Source: Zoogloeaceae bacterium
GTDB taxonomy: Bacteria; Pseudomonadota; Gammaproteobacteria; Burkholderiales; Rhodocyclaceae
Direction: 5' to 3'
DNA: 64,000 nt
Assembly: GCA_024235655.1 (NCBI GenBank)
Contig: JACKLY010000001.1
Span: 834,077-898,076 of the forward strand
Shown piece by piece: positions 17,955 to 27,181 of this stretch (positions are counted from its first letter, which is position 1; the number at the start of each line of letters is the position of its first letter). A program made the position numbers and the translations under genes. The notes beneath the pieces were generated by a model. That model worked only from the letters and a program-made list of their open reading frames with translations, searched no databases and had not been told where the DNA came from.

Positions 17955-20900
17955 ATGTTTACCCATTTCTATATTGCCCGGCCGATCCTCTCGGCCGTGA
18001 TCTCCCTCCTGATCGTGCTGGCTGGCCTGGTATCGATGGTCAATTCGCCGATCGAACAATACCCGAGCATGGCGCCACCCCAGGTGCAGGTGACCGCACG
18101 CTATCCGGGTGCAACTGCGGAAGTGATTGCAAACACCGTCGCGGCGCCGCTGGAAGCGCAGATCAACGGGGTCGACAACCTGCTCTATTTCCAGTCGTCC
18201 AGTTCGTCGAGCGGCAACCTGACGATCAACGTCTTCTTCAAGCCCGGCAGCAACCCGGACATCAATCAGGTGAACGTCCAGAACCGGGTCAACCAGGCTG
18301 CAGCCAAGCTGCCGCAAGTGGTGACGCAGCAGGGGGTGACGGTATCCACCCAGTCCTCCGGCTTCCTGATGGTGTTCTCGATCTTCTCGCCGGATGGCCG
18401 CTATGACCCGACCTTCATCGACAACTACGCCAACCTCAGCGTACTGGAGGAACTGAAGCGCGTTCCCGGCGCCAACCGGACCAGCTTTTTCGGCTTGCCG
18501 GATGTGGCGATGCGGGTCTGGCTGCAGCCGGATCGCATGGCCCAACTCGGCGTGTCGGTGGGGGAAGTCGCTCAGGCAATCCAGGGCCAGAACCAGACCT
18601 TCGGTATTGGCGTGCTGGGGGCGGAGCCCTCGGCAGGCAACGTCCAGCAGAGTTTTGTGGTGACCGCGAAGGGCATGCTTTCCAAGCCGGATGAGTTCAA
18701 CGAGATCATCGTTCGCGCGGCGAATGAAGGCTCGGGTATCGTCCGTCTGCGCGACGTCGCGCGCGTCGAAATGGACAAGTTCGATTACTCGATCATCAGC
18801 CGCATCAATGGCATGCCCGGGGCGACGCTGGCGGTTTATCAGCAGCCGGGTGCCAATGCGGTGGATACGGCAAATGGGGTGCGCCAGCGGCTGGAAGAGC
18901 TGAAAACCAAATTCCCGCCGGGGCTGGATTACCGCATCGTGCTCGACACCAGCCTGTTTACAATCAATTCGATTGAAAAGGTCGTCCATACCTTTTTCGA
19001 AGCGGTGATTCTGGTGGTGCTGGTGGTCTTCGTATTCCTGCAGACCTTCCGCGCCACGATCATCCCGATCCTGGCCGTGCCGGTATCGATCATCGGCACC
19101 TTTGTCGGCATGCATCTGTTCGGCTTCTCAGTCAACATGCTGACCATGTTCGGCATGACACTGGCGATCGGTCTGGTGGTCGACGATGCGATTGTTGTGG
19201 TTGAAACGGTTGAAGCCAACATGGCGGCCAAGGGACTCTCTGCATTCGAAGCTGCCAAGGAGGCGATGACGGAAATTGCTGGCGCCCTGATCTCCATCGT
19301 GCTGGTGTTGTTGGCGGTGTTCCTGCCAGTCGCCTTTCTGGGCGGGGTGACCGGTACGCTGTTCAAGCAGTTTGCGGTAACCATTGCCATTTCGATGGTG
19401 GTCTCGGGAGTCATGGCGCTGACCCTCTCGCCCGCACTGTCTGCAATCATCCTGAAGGCCCACCACGGGGAGAAGAAAGGTTTCTTCCGGTGGTTCGAGA
19501 ATACCTTCGAGCGTGTCCGGCAGGGCTATCTTCACGGCGTCGCCAAGGTGATCGACAACCCCGTGCGCGGCATGATGCTCTACGCTGCGATCATCGTCGG
19601 GGTGATTGCCGTCTTTCGCATCCTGCCCTCAAGCTTTGTGCCGGATGAGGATCAGGGTTATTTCTTTGTCATGGTCAATGCGCCCGATGCGGCGAGCCTG
19701 AACGTGGTGACCAAGTTGTCTGCCGAGGCAGAAAAGATCATCAAGGCCGACCCGGCGGTCGCGGATGTGACCTGGGTGGCCGGTTACAGCCTGATTGACG
19801 GTTCGCTGCAGAGCAATTCCGGGGTGATGTTCGTTTCCTTCAAACCTTTCGAGGAGCGCAAGGATCCGTCGCTGCTGTCCTTTGCCGTTCTGCCGCGGCT
19901 TAATGCGGCATTCTCCAAGTTGCAGGGGGGCTTCGTCTTTGCATTGAACCCCCCCTCCATTCCCGGCATGGGTTCGACAGGCGGTTTCGAGTTCTATCTG
20001 CAGAACCGGGGCAGCGGCGATTTCAGCGTGGTGCAGGAGAAGTTGCAGGCGTATCTGACCAAGGCGCGGCAACGACCGGAGTTGGTTGGGGTTAACAGCA
20101 CCTTCCGCGCCAATTCCCAGCAACTGTTTGTCGATCTTGACCGGGCCAAGGCCGAATTGCTGGGCGTTTCCGTTGCCGATGTGTTCCAGACCATGCAGTC
20201 GTTCTTCGGCTCGGCAGTGGCCGGGCAATTCAGCCAGTACAGCCGGGTGTGGTGGGTGGTGGTGCAGGCGGACGCGGATTACCGCGCCAAGCCCAGTGAT
20301 TTCGACAAGGTCTATGTGCGTTCGCGGACAGGAACCATGGTGCCGTTGTCGACACTGATTACCACGCACTACATTGCCGCACCGAAGATCGTGACCCGGT
20401 TCAACGGGTTCCCCGCCGTCAAGCTCACCGGTAATGCGGCGGAAGGCTACAGCTCCGGGCAGGCACTGACGGCAATGGAGGAGGTGGCCGGTGAAACGCT
20501 GAATGCCGATTTTACCTATGCCTGGGCGGGTCAGGCCCTGCAGGAAAAAGGCTCGGGCAGCACGTCTTCCACGGCCTTTATATTTGGCATCATCGTGGTC
20601 TTCCTGCTGCTGGCTGCCCAGTTCGAGAAATGGACCTTGCCGGTTGCCGTGGTGTTGACCGTGCCCTTTGCCATTCTGGGTGCGCTGCTGATTACCTGGG
20701 CCACCGGACTGGAAAACGATGTCTATTTCCAGGTCGGCATGGTGACGCTGGTCGGGTTGTCGGCGAAAAACGCGATCCTGATCGTCGAATTTGCGATTGA
20801 ACGCGTGCACAAGGGGATGGCAGTTCGCGAGGCTGCCATTGAAGCGGCAGGTGCACGCTTGCGCGCCATCGTGATGACGTCATTCGCCTTCATCCTTGGT

Positions 20901-21095
20901 TGCGTGCCATTGGCACTGGCCAGCGGACCGGGGGCCAACAGCCTGCGTGCCATTGGCACCGGCGTGATCGGTGGCATGCTGATGTCCACCCTTGTTGCTA
21001 CCTTCTTCGTGCCGCTATTCTTCTATCTGCTGGAGTCCTGGAGCGAGCGCCGCTCGGGCAAGCCGGTGACTGCGCAATCCGGGGAGGGGCACTGA
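17955..21095 (+). CDS. RND efflux inner-membrane pump (AcrB/MexB family, HAE1)
   Basis: A 1,046-residue drug/proton antiporter of the hydrophobe/amphiphile group. It has the standard layout: TM1 at the start (FTHFYIARPILSAVISLLIVLAG), a large periplasmic loop, TM2-6, a second loop and TM8-12. Proton-relay residues are present: the Asp pair in LAIGLVVDDAIVVVE (TM4) and Lys in GLSAKNAILIVEFAIE (TM10). The length equals AcrB. It follows the adaptor after 15 bases and precedes the channel gene by one base. Together the three genes are a complete tripartite pump. Substrate range cannot be judged from sequence. Confidence 0.95.
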   Translation: MFTHFYIARPILSAVISLLIVLAGLVSMVNSPIEQYPSMAPPQVQVTARYPGATAEVIANTVAAPLEAQINGVDNLLYFQSSSSSSGNLTINVFFKPGSNPDINQVNVQNRVNQAAAKLPQVVTQQGVTVSTQSSGFLMVFSIFSPDGRYDPTFIDNYANLSVLEELKRVPGANRTSFFGLPDVAMRVWLQPDRMAQLGVSVGEVAQAIQGQNQTFGIGVLGAEPSAGNVQQSFVVTAKGMLSKPDEFNEIIVRAANEGSGIVRLRDVARVEMDKFDYSIISRINGMPGATLAVYQQPGANAVDTANGVRQRLEELKTKFPPGLDYRIVLDTSLFTINSIEKVVHTFFEAVILVVLVVFVFLQTFRATIIPILAVPVSIIGTFVGMHLFGFSVNMLTMFGMTLAIGLVVDDAIVVVETVEANMAAKGLSAFEAAKEAMTEIAGALISIVLVLLAVFLPVAFLGGVTGTLFKQFAVTIAISMVVSGVMALTLSPALSAIILKAHHGEKKGFFRWFENTFERVRQGYLHGVAKVIDNPVRGMMLYAAIIVGVIAVFRILPSSFVPDEDQGYFFVMVNAPDAASLNVVTKLSAEAEKIIKADPAVADVTWVAGYSLIDGSLQSNSGVMFVSFKPFEERKDPSLLSFAVLPRLNAAFSKLQGGFVFALNPPSIPGMGSTGGFEFYLQNRGSGDFSVVQEKLQAYLTKARQRPELVGVNSTFRANSQQLFVDLDRAKAELLGVSVADVFQTMQSFFGSAVAGQFSQYSRVWWVVVQADADYRAKPSDFDKVYVRSRTGTMVPLSTLITTHYIAAPKIVTRFNGFPAVKLTGNAAEGYSSGQALTAMEEVAGETLNADFTYAWAGQALQEKGSGSTSSTAFIFGIIVVFLLLAAQFEKWTLPVAVVLTVPFAILGALLITWATGLENDVYFQVGMVTLVGLSAKNAILIVEFAIERVHKGMAVREAAIEAAGARLRAIVMTSFAFILGCVPLALASGPGANSLRAIGTGVIGGMLMSTLVATFFVPLFFYLLESWSERRSGKPVTAQSGEGH

Positions 21096-21096
21096 C

Positions 21097-22548
21097 ATGA
21101 AACGCCGCGTTTTTGTAAGCGCGATGGCCGCGTCCTTGACCGGGTGTGCCATGGGCCCGGATTTCTTGCGGCCTTTCTTCGAAACCCCGCCTGACTGGCG
21201 CGTTGATTTGCCGCAGGCGAGTTCTTTTGCCAACATGCGCTGGTGGCAATCCTTTGGCGATCCGGTGCTGGATTCGCTGGTGGAGCAGGCACTCAAGGAC
21301 AACCTCGACATACGGATTGCTGCCGCCCGCGTCGAGCGTTTCCTGGGGCAGTTGTCGACCACGCGTTCGCAGTTTTTCCCCCAGATCGGGTACGGTCTGG
21401 ATGTCAGTCGTAACCGTTCGAGCGAGCGTGGTGTGACGCCACTGCCTTCAGGCACCGACCCCTGGTACAAGCTGTATCAAGGGTCGCTGAGCGCCGCCTG
21501 GCAGATCGATCTGTTTGGCCGTGTGCGCAGGCAAAGTGAAGCGGCCCAGGCGCGTGTGCTGGCCAGCGAGCAGGGACGGCGAGGCACGCTGCTGTCGGTT
21601 GTTTCTGCCGTGGCAGCAGGCTATGTAAATTTGCGGGCGCTGGATCGGAAACTGGACATCGCTCGGGCCACCGCGAGCAATTACGAAAAGTCATTGCGTA
21701 TCTTTGAACTGCGTTTCAAGGGCGGGGTGGTTTCCCAGACCGAACTCTCTCAGGTTGAGTCACAGTATCAGCAGGCACGGGCAGCGGTGCCGGTGCTGGA
21801 GAAGCAGGTAGCGGCGCAGGAAAACCTGCTTTCGGTGCTGCTTGGCCGGCCTCCTGGCACGATACCGCGTGGCAAGACAATCGATGCGCTGGCGGTGCCG
21901 GCGGTGCCTCCGGGCTTGCCTTCCTCGTTGATCGACCGTCGCCCGGACGTGCTGCAGGCAGAGCAGAATCTGGTGGCAGCCAATGCCGAAATCGGTGTCG
22001 CCCGCTCCCTGTATTTTCCGGATATTTCGCTGACGGCCGCCGTCGGTTCTGCCAGTGCGGCGCTCAGTGATTTCCTCTCCGGGCCATCGACGGTTGCTTT
22101 GCTGGCTGCCAATATTGCTGGCCCGGTGTTTACCTTCGGCAATATCGAGGGCCAGGTGCGCAGTGCGGAAGCGGCCAATGCCGAGGCCCTGGCCAACTAC
22201 CAGCTGACCATTCTCAATGCCCTGCGCGATACCAACGATGCGCTGGTTGGTGCGCAAAAGGATGAGGCCGTCTTTGATGCGCAAAGCAAACGGGTCAAGG
22301 CGCTGCGTGAGTACGCCAGCCTGTCTCGACTGAAATACGAGAACGGTACGGCGAGCTATCTGGAAGTGCTCTACGCTGAAAATGAGCTGTTTGCCGCGGA
22401 GTTGTCGGGGGTGGATGCCGAGTCCAGCCGTTTGACGCAGATGATCTCCGTATATCGGGCATTGGGGGGCGGCTGGGTCGATGCGATTGATCCTGCGGCA
22501 AGCATTTCCGCTGAACCTGCTGCACCCTCGGCTGACAAGGAAAGCTAG
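21097..22548 (+). CDS. Outer-membrane efflux channel lipoprotein (NodT/OprM family)
   Basis: A 483-residue TolC-like channel subunit. The signal ends with a lipobox (AASLTGC, Cys17), as in OprM. WWQSFGDPVLDSLVEQAL and LDRRPDVLQAEQNL-like sequence (LIDRRPDVLQAEQNLVAAN) are family hallmarks of the two structural repeats. FEIRLKGGV-type motifs (FELRFKGGVVSQTELSQVE) and NGTASYLEVLYAEN also fit. It is translationally linked to the pump gene with one intervening base. The 3' end overlaps by four bases the 3' end of the convergent carbonic-anhydrase-like gene, so no terminator separates them. Confidence 0.94.
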   Translation: MKRRVFVSAMAASLTGCAMGPDFLRPFFETPPDWRVDLPQASSFANMRWWQSFGDPVLDSLVEQALKDNLDIRIAAARVERFLGQLSTTRSQFFPQIGYGLDVSRNRSSERGVTPLPSGTDPWYKLYQGSLSAAWQIDLFGRVRRQSEAAQARVLASEQGRRGTLLSVVSAVAAGYVNLRALDRKLDIARATASNYEKSLRIFELRFKGGVVSQTELSQVESQYQQARAAVPVLEKQVAAQENLLSVLLGRPPGTIPRGKTIDALAVPAVPPGLPSSLIDRRPDVLQAEQNLVAANAEIGVARSLYFPDISLTAAVGSASAALSDFLSGPSTVALLAANIAGPVFTFGNIEGQVRSAEAANAEALANYQLTILNALRDTNDALVGAQKDEAVFDAQSKRVKALREYASLSRLKYENGTASYLEVLYAENELFAAELSGVDAESSRLTQMISVYRALGGGWVDAIDPAASISAEPAAPSADKES

Positions 22549-23615
22549 GTCGCTGGCGCCTTGCTGATCAGTTCAAGCCGCCGTGAGCGCCAGTCGAGCA
22601 CGGCGTTGCGAACGTGCATTTTCCCTGCCAGTTGCGGAAATTCGGCACGAATGACCTCGGCAGCAAAGTTGGCCATGAAGGCGGATTTCAGCTCTGCGCG
22701 TGCCCGGTCAACGCCGATGTCTTCGTAGGGCACGGAGGCGAGCAGCAAAAAACCGTCGTCGGGTATGCGTCCCAGGCGCATGTTGGCTTCGATGATGGAG
22801 GCCGCTTTCCTGACCGGATCGGCAAGATCCGGGCTGTAGGGGCCGATGATCAATGCCAGATTGGGCATGTGCAGGAAATCAAAACCGCGCCCCAGACAAA
22901 TCATCCATTCTCGGTGTTCGATGTCCGTGCGTCGTTGCGTCTTCCTGACCCCGTCGATGTGACGCAGGTTGCCGGCAAGCAAGGGGATCAGGTCGTGGCG
23001 CATCTGCTCCGGCATGTCCGGATACAGTTCGCCGATTCGTTGCGGCAGGGTGCCGGCGTCATCCGGGCGCAGCGTCGACAGATCGAGCAACCCACCATTC
23101 GGGGCATGCAGGCAGAGCGCATCCTCATCCGTCTCGAAGCCGCAGACCAGCGGGTAAACCGTAGCGTGGCCTGTGCCAAAGACGGCTTCGACCTGGCTGC
23201 GAATATGCCAGGTGTGCGCCATGGCCTTCTCCGTGTCGTAGTCGAAACCAGCGCACCCCCGCTTCTTGCTGCCACGCGAAAAGTGATAGGTAATGATCAA
23301 CAGTACCCGACGACCATCATGGACGCAGCGTTGTACATAGCCGGCAAGAATTTCGCCAAGGTGCGGCCAGCCGAGATCAAAAATTCCGCCCAGATTGCGG
23401 AAGGGCTGGATGATGCCCAGCGGGGTTTGCGTGGTGACCGCAAGGTTGATGCGGCCATCCATGCATTTCAGCACGCCGACGGCTGTCGGGTGGCGGGCCA
23501 TATAGCGCTCCCTTGCCAGCCAATCGTCCGGGCTGCAGAACTGGGCGGAGTAGTCGCGCGCACGCTCGAACAGCCAGTCGATGCGATCGGCGATCGGTTT
23601 GCTGTGGATATCCAT
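22545..23615 (-). CDS. Carbonic anhydrase homologue resembling the carboxysomal CsoSCA type
   Basis: A 356-residue soluble protein. KCMDGR (Cys51, Asp53, Arg55) matches the zinc Cys and Asp-Arg dyad of beta-type carbonic anhydrases. His111 and Cys121 in TYHFSRGSKKRGCAGF supply the other ligands. The ten-residue His-to-Cys distance is unlike ordinary beta enzymes (HxxC) but close to CsoSCA, the carboxysome shell enzyme. No carboxysome gene is in the window. It lies about 6 kb from the dabA cluster, which also handles CO2/bicarbonate. The start is ATG 23615 with GAGGAG seven bases upstream; a GTG at 23630 has none. Activity is inferred, and another zinc-dependent role is possible. Confidence 0.68.
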   Translation of the reverse strand: MDIHSKPIADRIDWLFERARDYSAQFCSPDDWLARERYMARHPTAVGVLKCMDGRINLAVTTQTPLGIIQPFRNLGGIFDLGWPHLGEILAGYVQRCVHDGRRVLLIITYHFSRGSKKRGCAGFDYDTEKAMAHTWHIRSQVEAVFGTGHATVYPLVCGFETDEDALCLHAPNGGLLDLSTLRPDDAGTLPQRIGELYPDMPEQMRHDLIPLLAGNLRHIDGVRKTQRRTDIEHREWMICLGRGFDFLHMPNLALIIGPYSPDLADPVRKAASIIEANMRLGRIPDDGFLLLASVPYEDIGVDRARAELKSAFMANFAAEVIRAEFPQLAGKMHVRNAVLDWRSRRLELISKAPAT

Positions 23616-23807
23616 CGTACTGCTCCTCACCTGATCCGGTCGGGTGATTCTAACGGGCTTATCCGGGTTGCGGGCAATGGAACTCTAGTCAAGCCGCGAC
23701 AGATTGGCCGCTTGAGCTGCCTGCACCTGTAACGAAAAGAAGCGCAGACGATGGGTGGTCAGTGGCCGAAGGCGTACGTAGAATTCTATGTGGAGGCCTA
23801 TCCAGGC

Positions 23808-25892
23808 CTATTTGACGCGCATTCCCGGCAGGGCACCGCTGTCGGGTGACAGGATGTAGATGCCGCCTGTCTTGTCGTCGGCACCCGAGGCGGCAAGCAC
23901 CATGCCTTCGCTCATGCCGAACTTCATCTTGCGCGGTGCGAGGTTGGCCACCATCACGGTCAGGCGGCCGATCAGTGCCGCCGGGTCGTAGGCCGACTTG
24001 ATGCCGGCGAAGACTTGGCGTGGTTTTTCCTCGCCGATATCCAGCGACAGGCGAATCAGTTTCTCGGCGCCATCGACGTGGCCGGCGTCCACAATCTTTG
24101 CGATGCGCAGCTCGACTTTCATGAAGTCATCGATGCTGATGTGCGGGCCAGCTTCGGCCTGAGCGCTTGCAACGGCCACGGCCTTCTCCTGTTTTTCTGC
24201 GTGCTTCTGCGGTGCCGGTTCGGCGGGCGTGAGCGATTCCTTGTTGGCTTCCACCAGCGCAACGATCTGCTTCGGGTCGATACGCGTCATCAGGTGGCTG
24301 TAGGTGTTGATCGCGTGACCAGCCGGCAGCGAAATGCCGGCGTCGTCCCATTGCAGCGGTGCAATGCCCAGGAAGGACTCTACCGCTGTGGCCACCGTCG
24401 GCAGCACCGGCTTGAGGTACAGCGTCAGCAGGCGGAAGGCTTCGATGGCCTCCGAGCAGGCGGCATGCAGTTCGGCTTCCTTGCCTTCCTGCTTGGCGAG
24501 CTCCCACGGTTTGCGGTCGTTGACCACCACGTTGGCGGCGTCGGCCAGTGCCATGATTTCACGCAGCGCGCGGCCGAAGTCGCGGTCTTCATAGGCGGTG
24601 GCAATGCTGCTGGATGCCTCGCGCAGCGGTTTCAGCCAGGCGGCGTCGGTGCTGCCGAGCTTGCCGTCGAACTTCTTGCTGATGAAGCCGGCGCAGCGGC
24701 TGGCGATGTTCACGTATTTGCCGACCAGGTCGGAATTGACGCGGGCGACGAAGTCCTCGAGGTTGAGGTCGATGTCTTCCATCGTGCCGTTCAGTTTGGC
24801 GGCGTAGTAGTAGCGCAGCCATTCCGGGTTCAGCCCGGTTTTCAGGTAGCTCTCGGCGGTGATGAAAGTGCCGCGCGACTTGCTCATCTTGGCGCCGTCG
24901 ACGGTCAGGAAGCCGTGCGCGAAGATCGCCGTCGGTGTACGGAAGCCGGCGTGCGCCAGTTCTGCCGGCCAGAACAGTGCGTGGAAGTAGAGGATGTCCT
25001 TGCCGATGAAATGGTACAGCTCGGTTGTGGAGTCGGGCTTGAAGTACTCGTTGAAATCCAGCCCCTGCCTGCCGCACAGGTTCTTGAACGAACCCATGTA
25101 GCCGATCGGCGCATCCAGCCAGACATAGAAATATTTGCCGGGAGCGTCGGGAATCTCGAAGCCGAAGTAGGGGGCATCGCGCGAGATGTCCCAGTCGGTC
25201 AGCTTGTTCTCGCCTTCCGTGCCCAGCCATTCCTGCATCTTGTTGGCTGCTTCGGCTTGCAGGCGGCCGTCTTCGCGTGTCCAGCGGCGCAGGAAGGATT
25301 GGCAGCGCGCGTCCGAAAGGCGGAAGAAGTAGTGATCCGAATTGCGCAGTTCCGGCTTGGCGCCGGAGACGGCCGAGTACGGATTCTTCAGGTCGTTGGG
25401 CGTGTAGGCCGCACCGCAGCTTTCGCAGTTGTCGCCATACTGGTCCTTGGCGCCGCACTTCGGGCACTCGCCCTTGATGAATCGATCCGGCAGGAACATC
25501 TGCTTGACCGGGTCGTAGTACTGCTCGATGGTGCGTACCTCGATCAGCCCGGCTGCCTGCAGCTTGCCGTAGATGTCTTCGGCACAGGCACGCGTCTCCG
25601 GCGAGTGCGTCGTGTAGAAGTTGTCGAAACCGACATGGAAGCCCGCGAAGTCGCGTGAATGCTCGCCATGTACGCGTTCGATCAGCGTTTCCGGCGTGAT
25701 CCCTTCCTTCTCGGCACGCAACATGATCGGCGTGCCGTGTGTGTCGTCGGCGCAGACGTACCAGCACTCGTGGCCACGCATCTTCTGGAAGCGCACCCAG
25801 ATGTCGGTCTGGATGTATTCGACAAGGTGGCCGAGGTGGATGGCGCCGTTGGCGTAGGGCAGGGCGGAGGTGACGAGGATCTTGCGGGACAT
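23808..25892 (-). CDS. metG: Methionyl-tRNA synthetase
   Basis: A 694-residue cytoplasmic enzyme that charges tRNA-Met. The class I signatures are clear: the HIGH-equivalent PYANGAIHLGHLVEY near the N-terminus and KMSKSRGTF in the middle. A zinc knuckle (CPKCGAKDQYGDNCESCG) interrupts the catalytic domain. An anticodon-binding helical domain follows, then a charged Ala/Glu/Lys linker (about 555-585) and a C-terminal EMAP/Trbp111-like tRNA-binding domain (FMKVELRIAKIVDAGHVDGAEKL), as in the long dimeric MetRS. It is divergent from apbC with 120 bases between. Confidence 0.97.
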   Translation of the reverse strand: MSRKILVTSALPYANGAIHLGHLVEYIQTDIWVRFQKMRGHECWYVCADDTHGTPIMLRAEKEGITPETLIERVHGEHSRDFAGFHVGFDNFYTTHSPETRACAEDIYGKLQAAGLIEVRTIEQYYDPVKQMFLPDRFIKGECPKCGAKDQYGDNCESCGAAYTPNDLKNPYSAVSGAKPELRNSDHYFFRLSDARCQSFLRRWTREDGRLQAEAANKMQEWLGTEGENKLTDWDISRDAPYFGFEIPDAPGKYFYVWLDAPIGYMGSFKNLCGRQGLDFNEYFKPDSTTELYHFIGKDILYFHALFWPAELAHAGFRTPTAIFAHGFLTVDGAKMSKSRGTFITAESYLKTGLNPEWLRYYYAAKLNGTMEDIDLNLEDFVARVNSDLVGKYVNIASRCAGFISKKFDGKLGSTDAAWLKPLREASSSIATAYEDRDFGRALREIMALADAANVVVNDRKPWELAKQEGKEAELHAACSEAIEAFRLLTLYLKPVLPTVATAVESFLGIAPLQWDDAGISLPAGHAINTYSHLMTRIDPKQIVALVEANKESLTPAEPAPQKHAEKQEKAVAVASAQAEAGPHISIDDFMKVELRIAKIVDAGHVDGAEKLIRLSLDIGEEKPRQVFAGIKSAYDPAALIGRLTVMVANLAPRKMKFGMSEGMVLAASGADDKTGGIYILSPDSGALPGMRVK

Positions 25893-26012
25893 GGGGGAAC
25901 CAGCGATTCGGGGAAAGGCGTGATTCTAGCAAACGCGGCTGTGCCGGCTGTCAAAATCGGTTAAAATCCGCCGATACTGTACAAAATTACTCAAGTATTA
26001 CAGGAGCGAGAA

Positions 26013-27104
26013 ATGGCTGTGAGCGTCGACGCCGTTAAAGCGGCATTGCAGGAACTGGTTGATCCGAACACGCAGAAGGATTTCGTCAGCAGCAAGTCGG
26101 CGAAAAACATCAAGGTCGATGGCGACGATGTGTCGTTTGACATCGAGCTCGGCTATCCGGCCAAGTCGCAGGTTGACGCCATTCGCAAGCAGGTCATCGC
26201 AGCCGTTCGGGCGATTCCGGGGGTTGGCAACGTCAGCGCCAATGTGCATGTGAAAATCGTCTCGCACGCCGTGCAGCGCGGCCTGAAGCCGTTGCCGGGC
26301 GTGAAGAACATCATCGCCGTGGCCTCGGGCAAGGGCGGCGTCGGCAAGAGCACGACGGCGGTCAATCTGGCGCTGGCACTGGCACAGGAGGGCGCCACGG
26401 TCGGCATGCTGGATGCCGATATCTACGGCCCATCGCAGCCGCAGATGCTGGGCATCGCCGGGCAGCAGCCGGAGTCGAGCGATGGCAAGTCGATGGAACC
26501 GTTGAAGGCCTACGGCATCCAGGCCATGTCCATCGGTTTTCTGATCGACACCGAGACGCCGATGGTCTGGCGCGGGCCGATGGTGACGCAGGCACTGGAG
26601 CAGATGCTGAACGACACCAACTGGAAGGACCTCGACTATCTGGTGGTCGACATGCCGCCAGGCACCGGCGATACGCAACTGACGCTGGCCCAGAAGGTGC
26701 CGGTGACGGGCGCGGTGGTAGTGACGACGCCGCAGGACATCGCCCTGATCGATGCGCGCAAGGGGCTGAAGATGTTCGAGAAGGTCGGCGTGCCGATCCT
26801 CGGCATTGTCGAGAACATGAGCATCCATATCTGCTCGAACTGTGGCCATGCCGAGCACATCTTTGGCACGGGTGGCGGCGAGGCGATGTGCCAGGATTAC
26901 GATGTTGAGTTCCTTGGCTCCCTGCCTTTGGAGCTGTCGATCCGCGAACTGGCCGATTCGGGCAAGCCGACGGTGGTGGGGGCGCCGGATTCGAAGGCTG
27001 CCGACATCTACCGCAGCATTGCCCGCCGCGTGGCCGTGAAGGTGGGCGAGACGGCGAAGGACATGTCGTCCAAATTCCCCTCGATCGTGGTGCAGAACAC
27101 CTGA
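26013..27104 (+). CDS. apbC: Iron-sulfur cluster carrier ApbC/Mrp
   Basis: A 363-residue P-loop ATPase of the Mrp/NBP35 group that carries Fe-S clusters to apoproteins. An N-terminal MIP18-like domain (about 1-85, LQELVDPNTQKDF) is followed by the deviant Walker A ASGKGGVGKSTT, DADIYGPSQP, VDMPPGTGDTQLTL and the cluster-binding CxxC in IHICSNCGHAEHIFG. AGGAG precedes the ATG. The metG-apbC divergent arrangement is widespread in Betaproteobacteria. The intergenic TTAAAAT is a possible -10 but has no good -35. Confidence 0.95.
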   Translation: MAVSVDAVKAALQELVDPNTQKDFVSSKSAKNIKVDGDDVSFDIELGYPAKSQVDAIRKQVIAAVRAIPGVGNVSANVHVKIVSHAVQRGLKPLPGVKNIIAVASGKGGVGKSTTAVNLALALAQEGATVGMLDADIYGPSQPQMLGIAGQQPESSDGKSMEPLKAYGIQAMSIGFLIDTETPMVWRGPMVTQALEQMLNDTNWKDLDYLVVDMPPGTGDTQLTLAQKVPVTGAVVVTTPQDIALIDARKGLKMFEKVGVPILGIVENMSIHICSNCGHAEHIFGTGGGEAMCQDYDVEFLGSLPLELSIRELADSGKPTVVGAPDSKAADIYRSIARRVAVKVGETAKDMSSKFPSIVVQNT

Positions 27105-27130
27105 AATATCAAACGCTTCCATGATGGCCG

Positions 27131-27171
27131 CCGGACGCCGTACAATACGCCGCTTCTCTTACGGTGTCCGG
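27131..27171. promoter_or_regulatory. Inverted repeat in the dcd leader
   Basis: Eleven-base arms CCGGACGCCGT (27131-27141) and ACGGTGTCCGG (27161-27171) with one mismatch flank a 19-base centre containing TACAAT, a possible -10. The right arm ends ten bases before the dcd ATG. It could be an operator over the promoter or an RNA hairpin near the ribosome site. There is no T-run, so it is unlikely to be a terminator for apbC. Confidence 0.45.
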
Positions 27172-27181
27172 AATCAGCCCC

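Noticed and set aside
16233..19115. A 960-codon open frame on the minus strand across the RND adaptor and pump genes
   Set aside because: It is antisense to two clearly conserved genes, is rich in His/Arg/Gln as expected for a mirror frame of high-G+C DNA, and has no recognisable domain.
24015..25658. A 547-codon plus-strand frame opposite metG
   Set aside because: Shadow of metG; the composition and lack of motifs indicate a non-coding mirror frame.
25949..25990. apbC promoter from TTAAAAT and ATACTGT
   Set aside because: Several -10-like words but no convincing -35; left uncalled.
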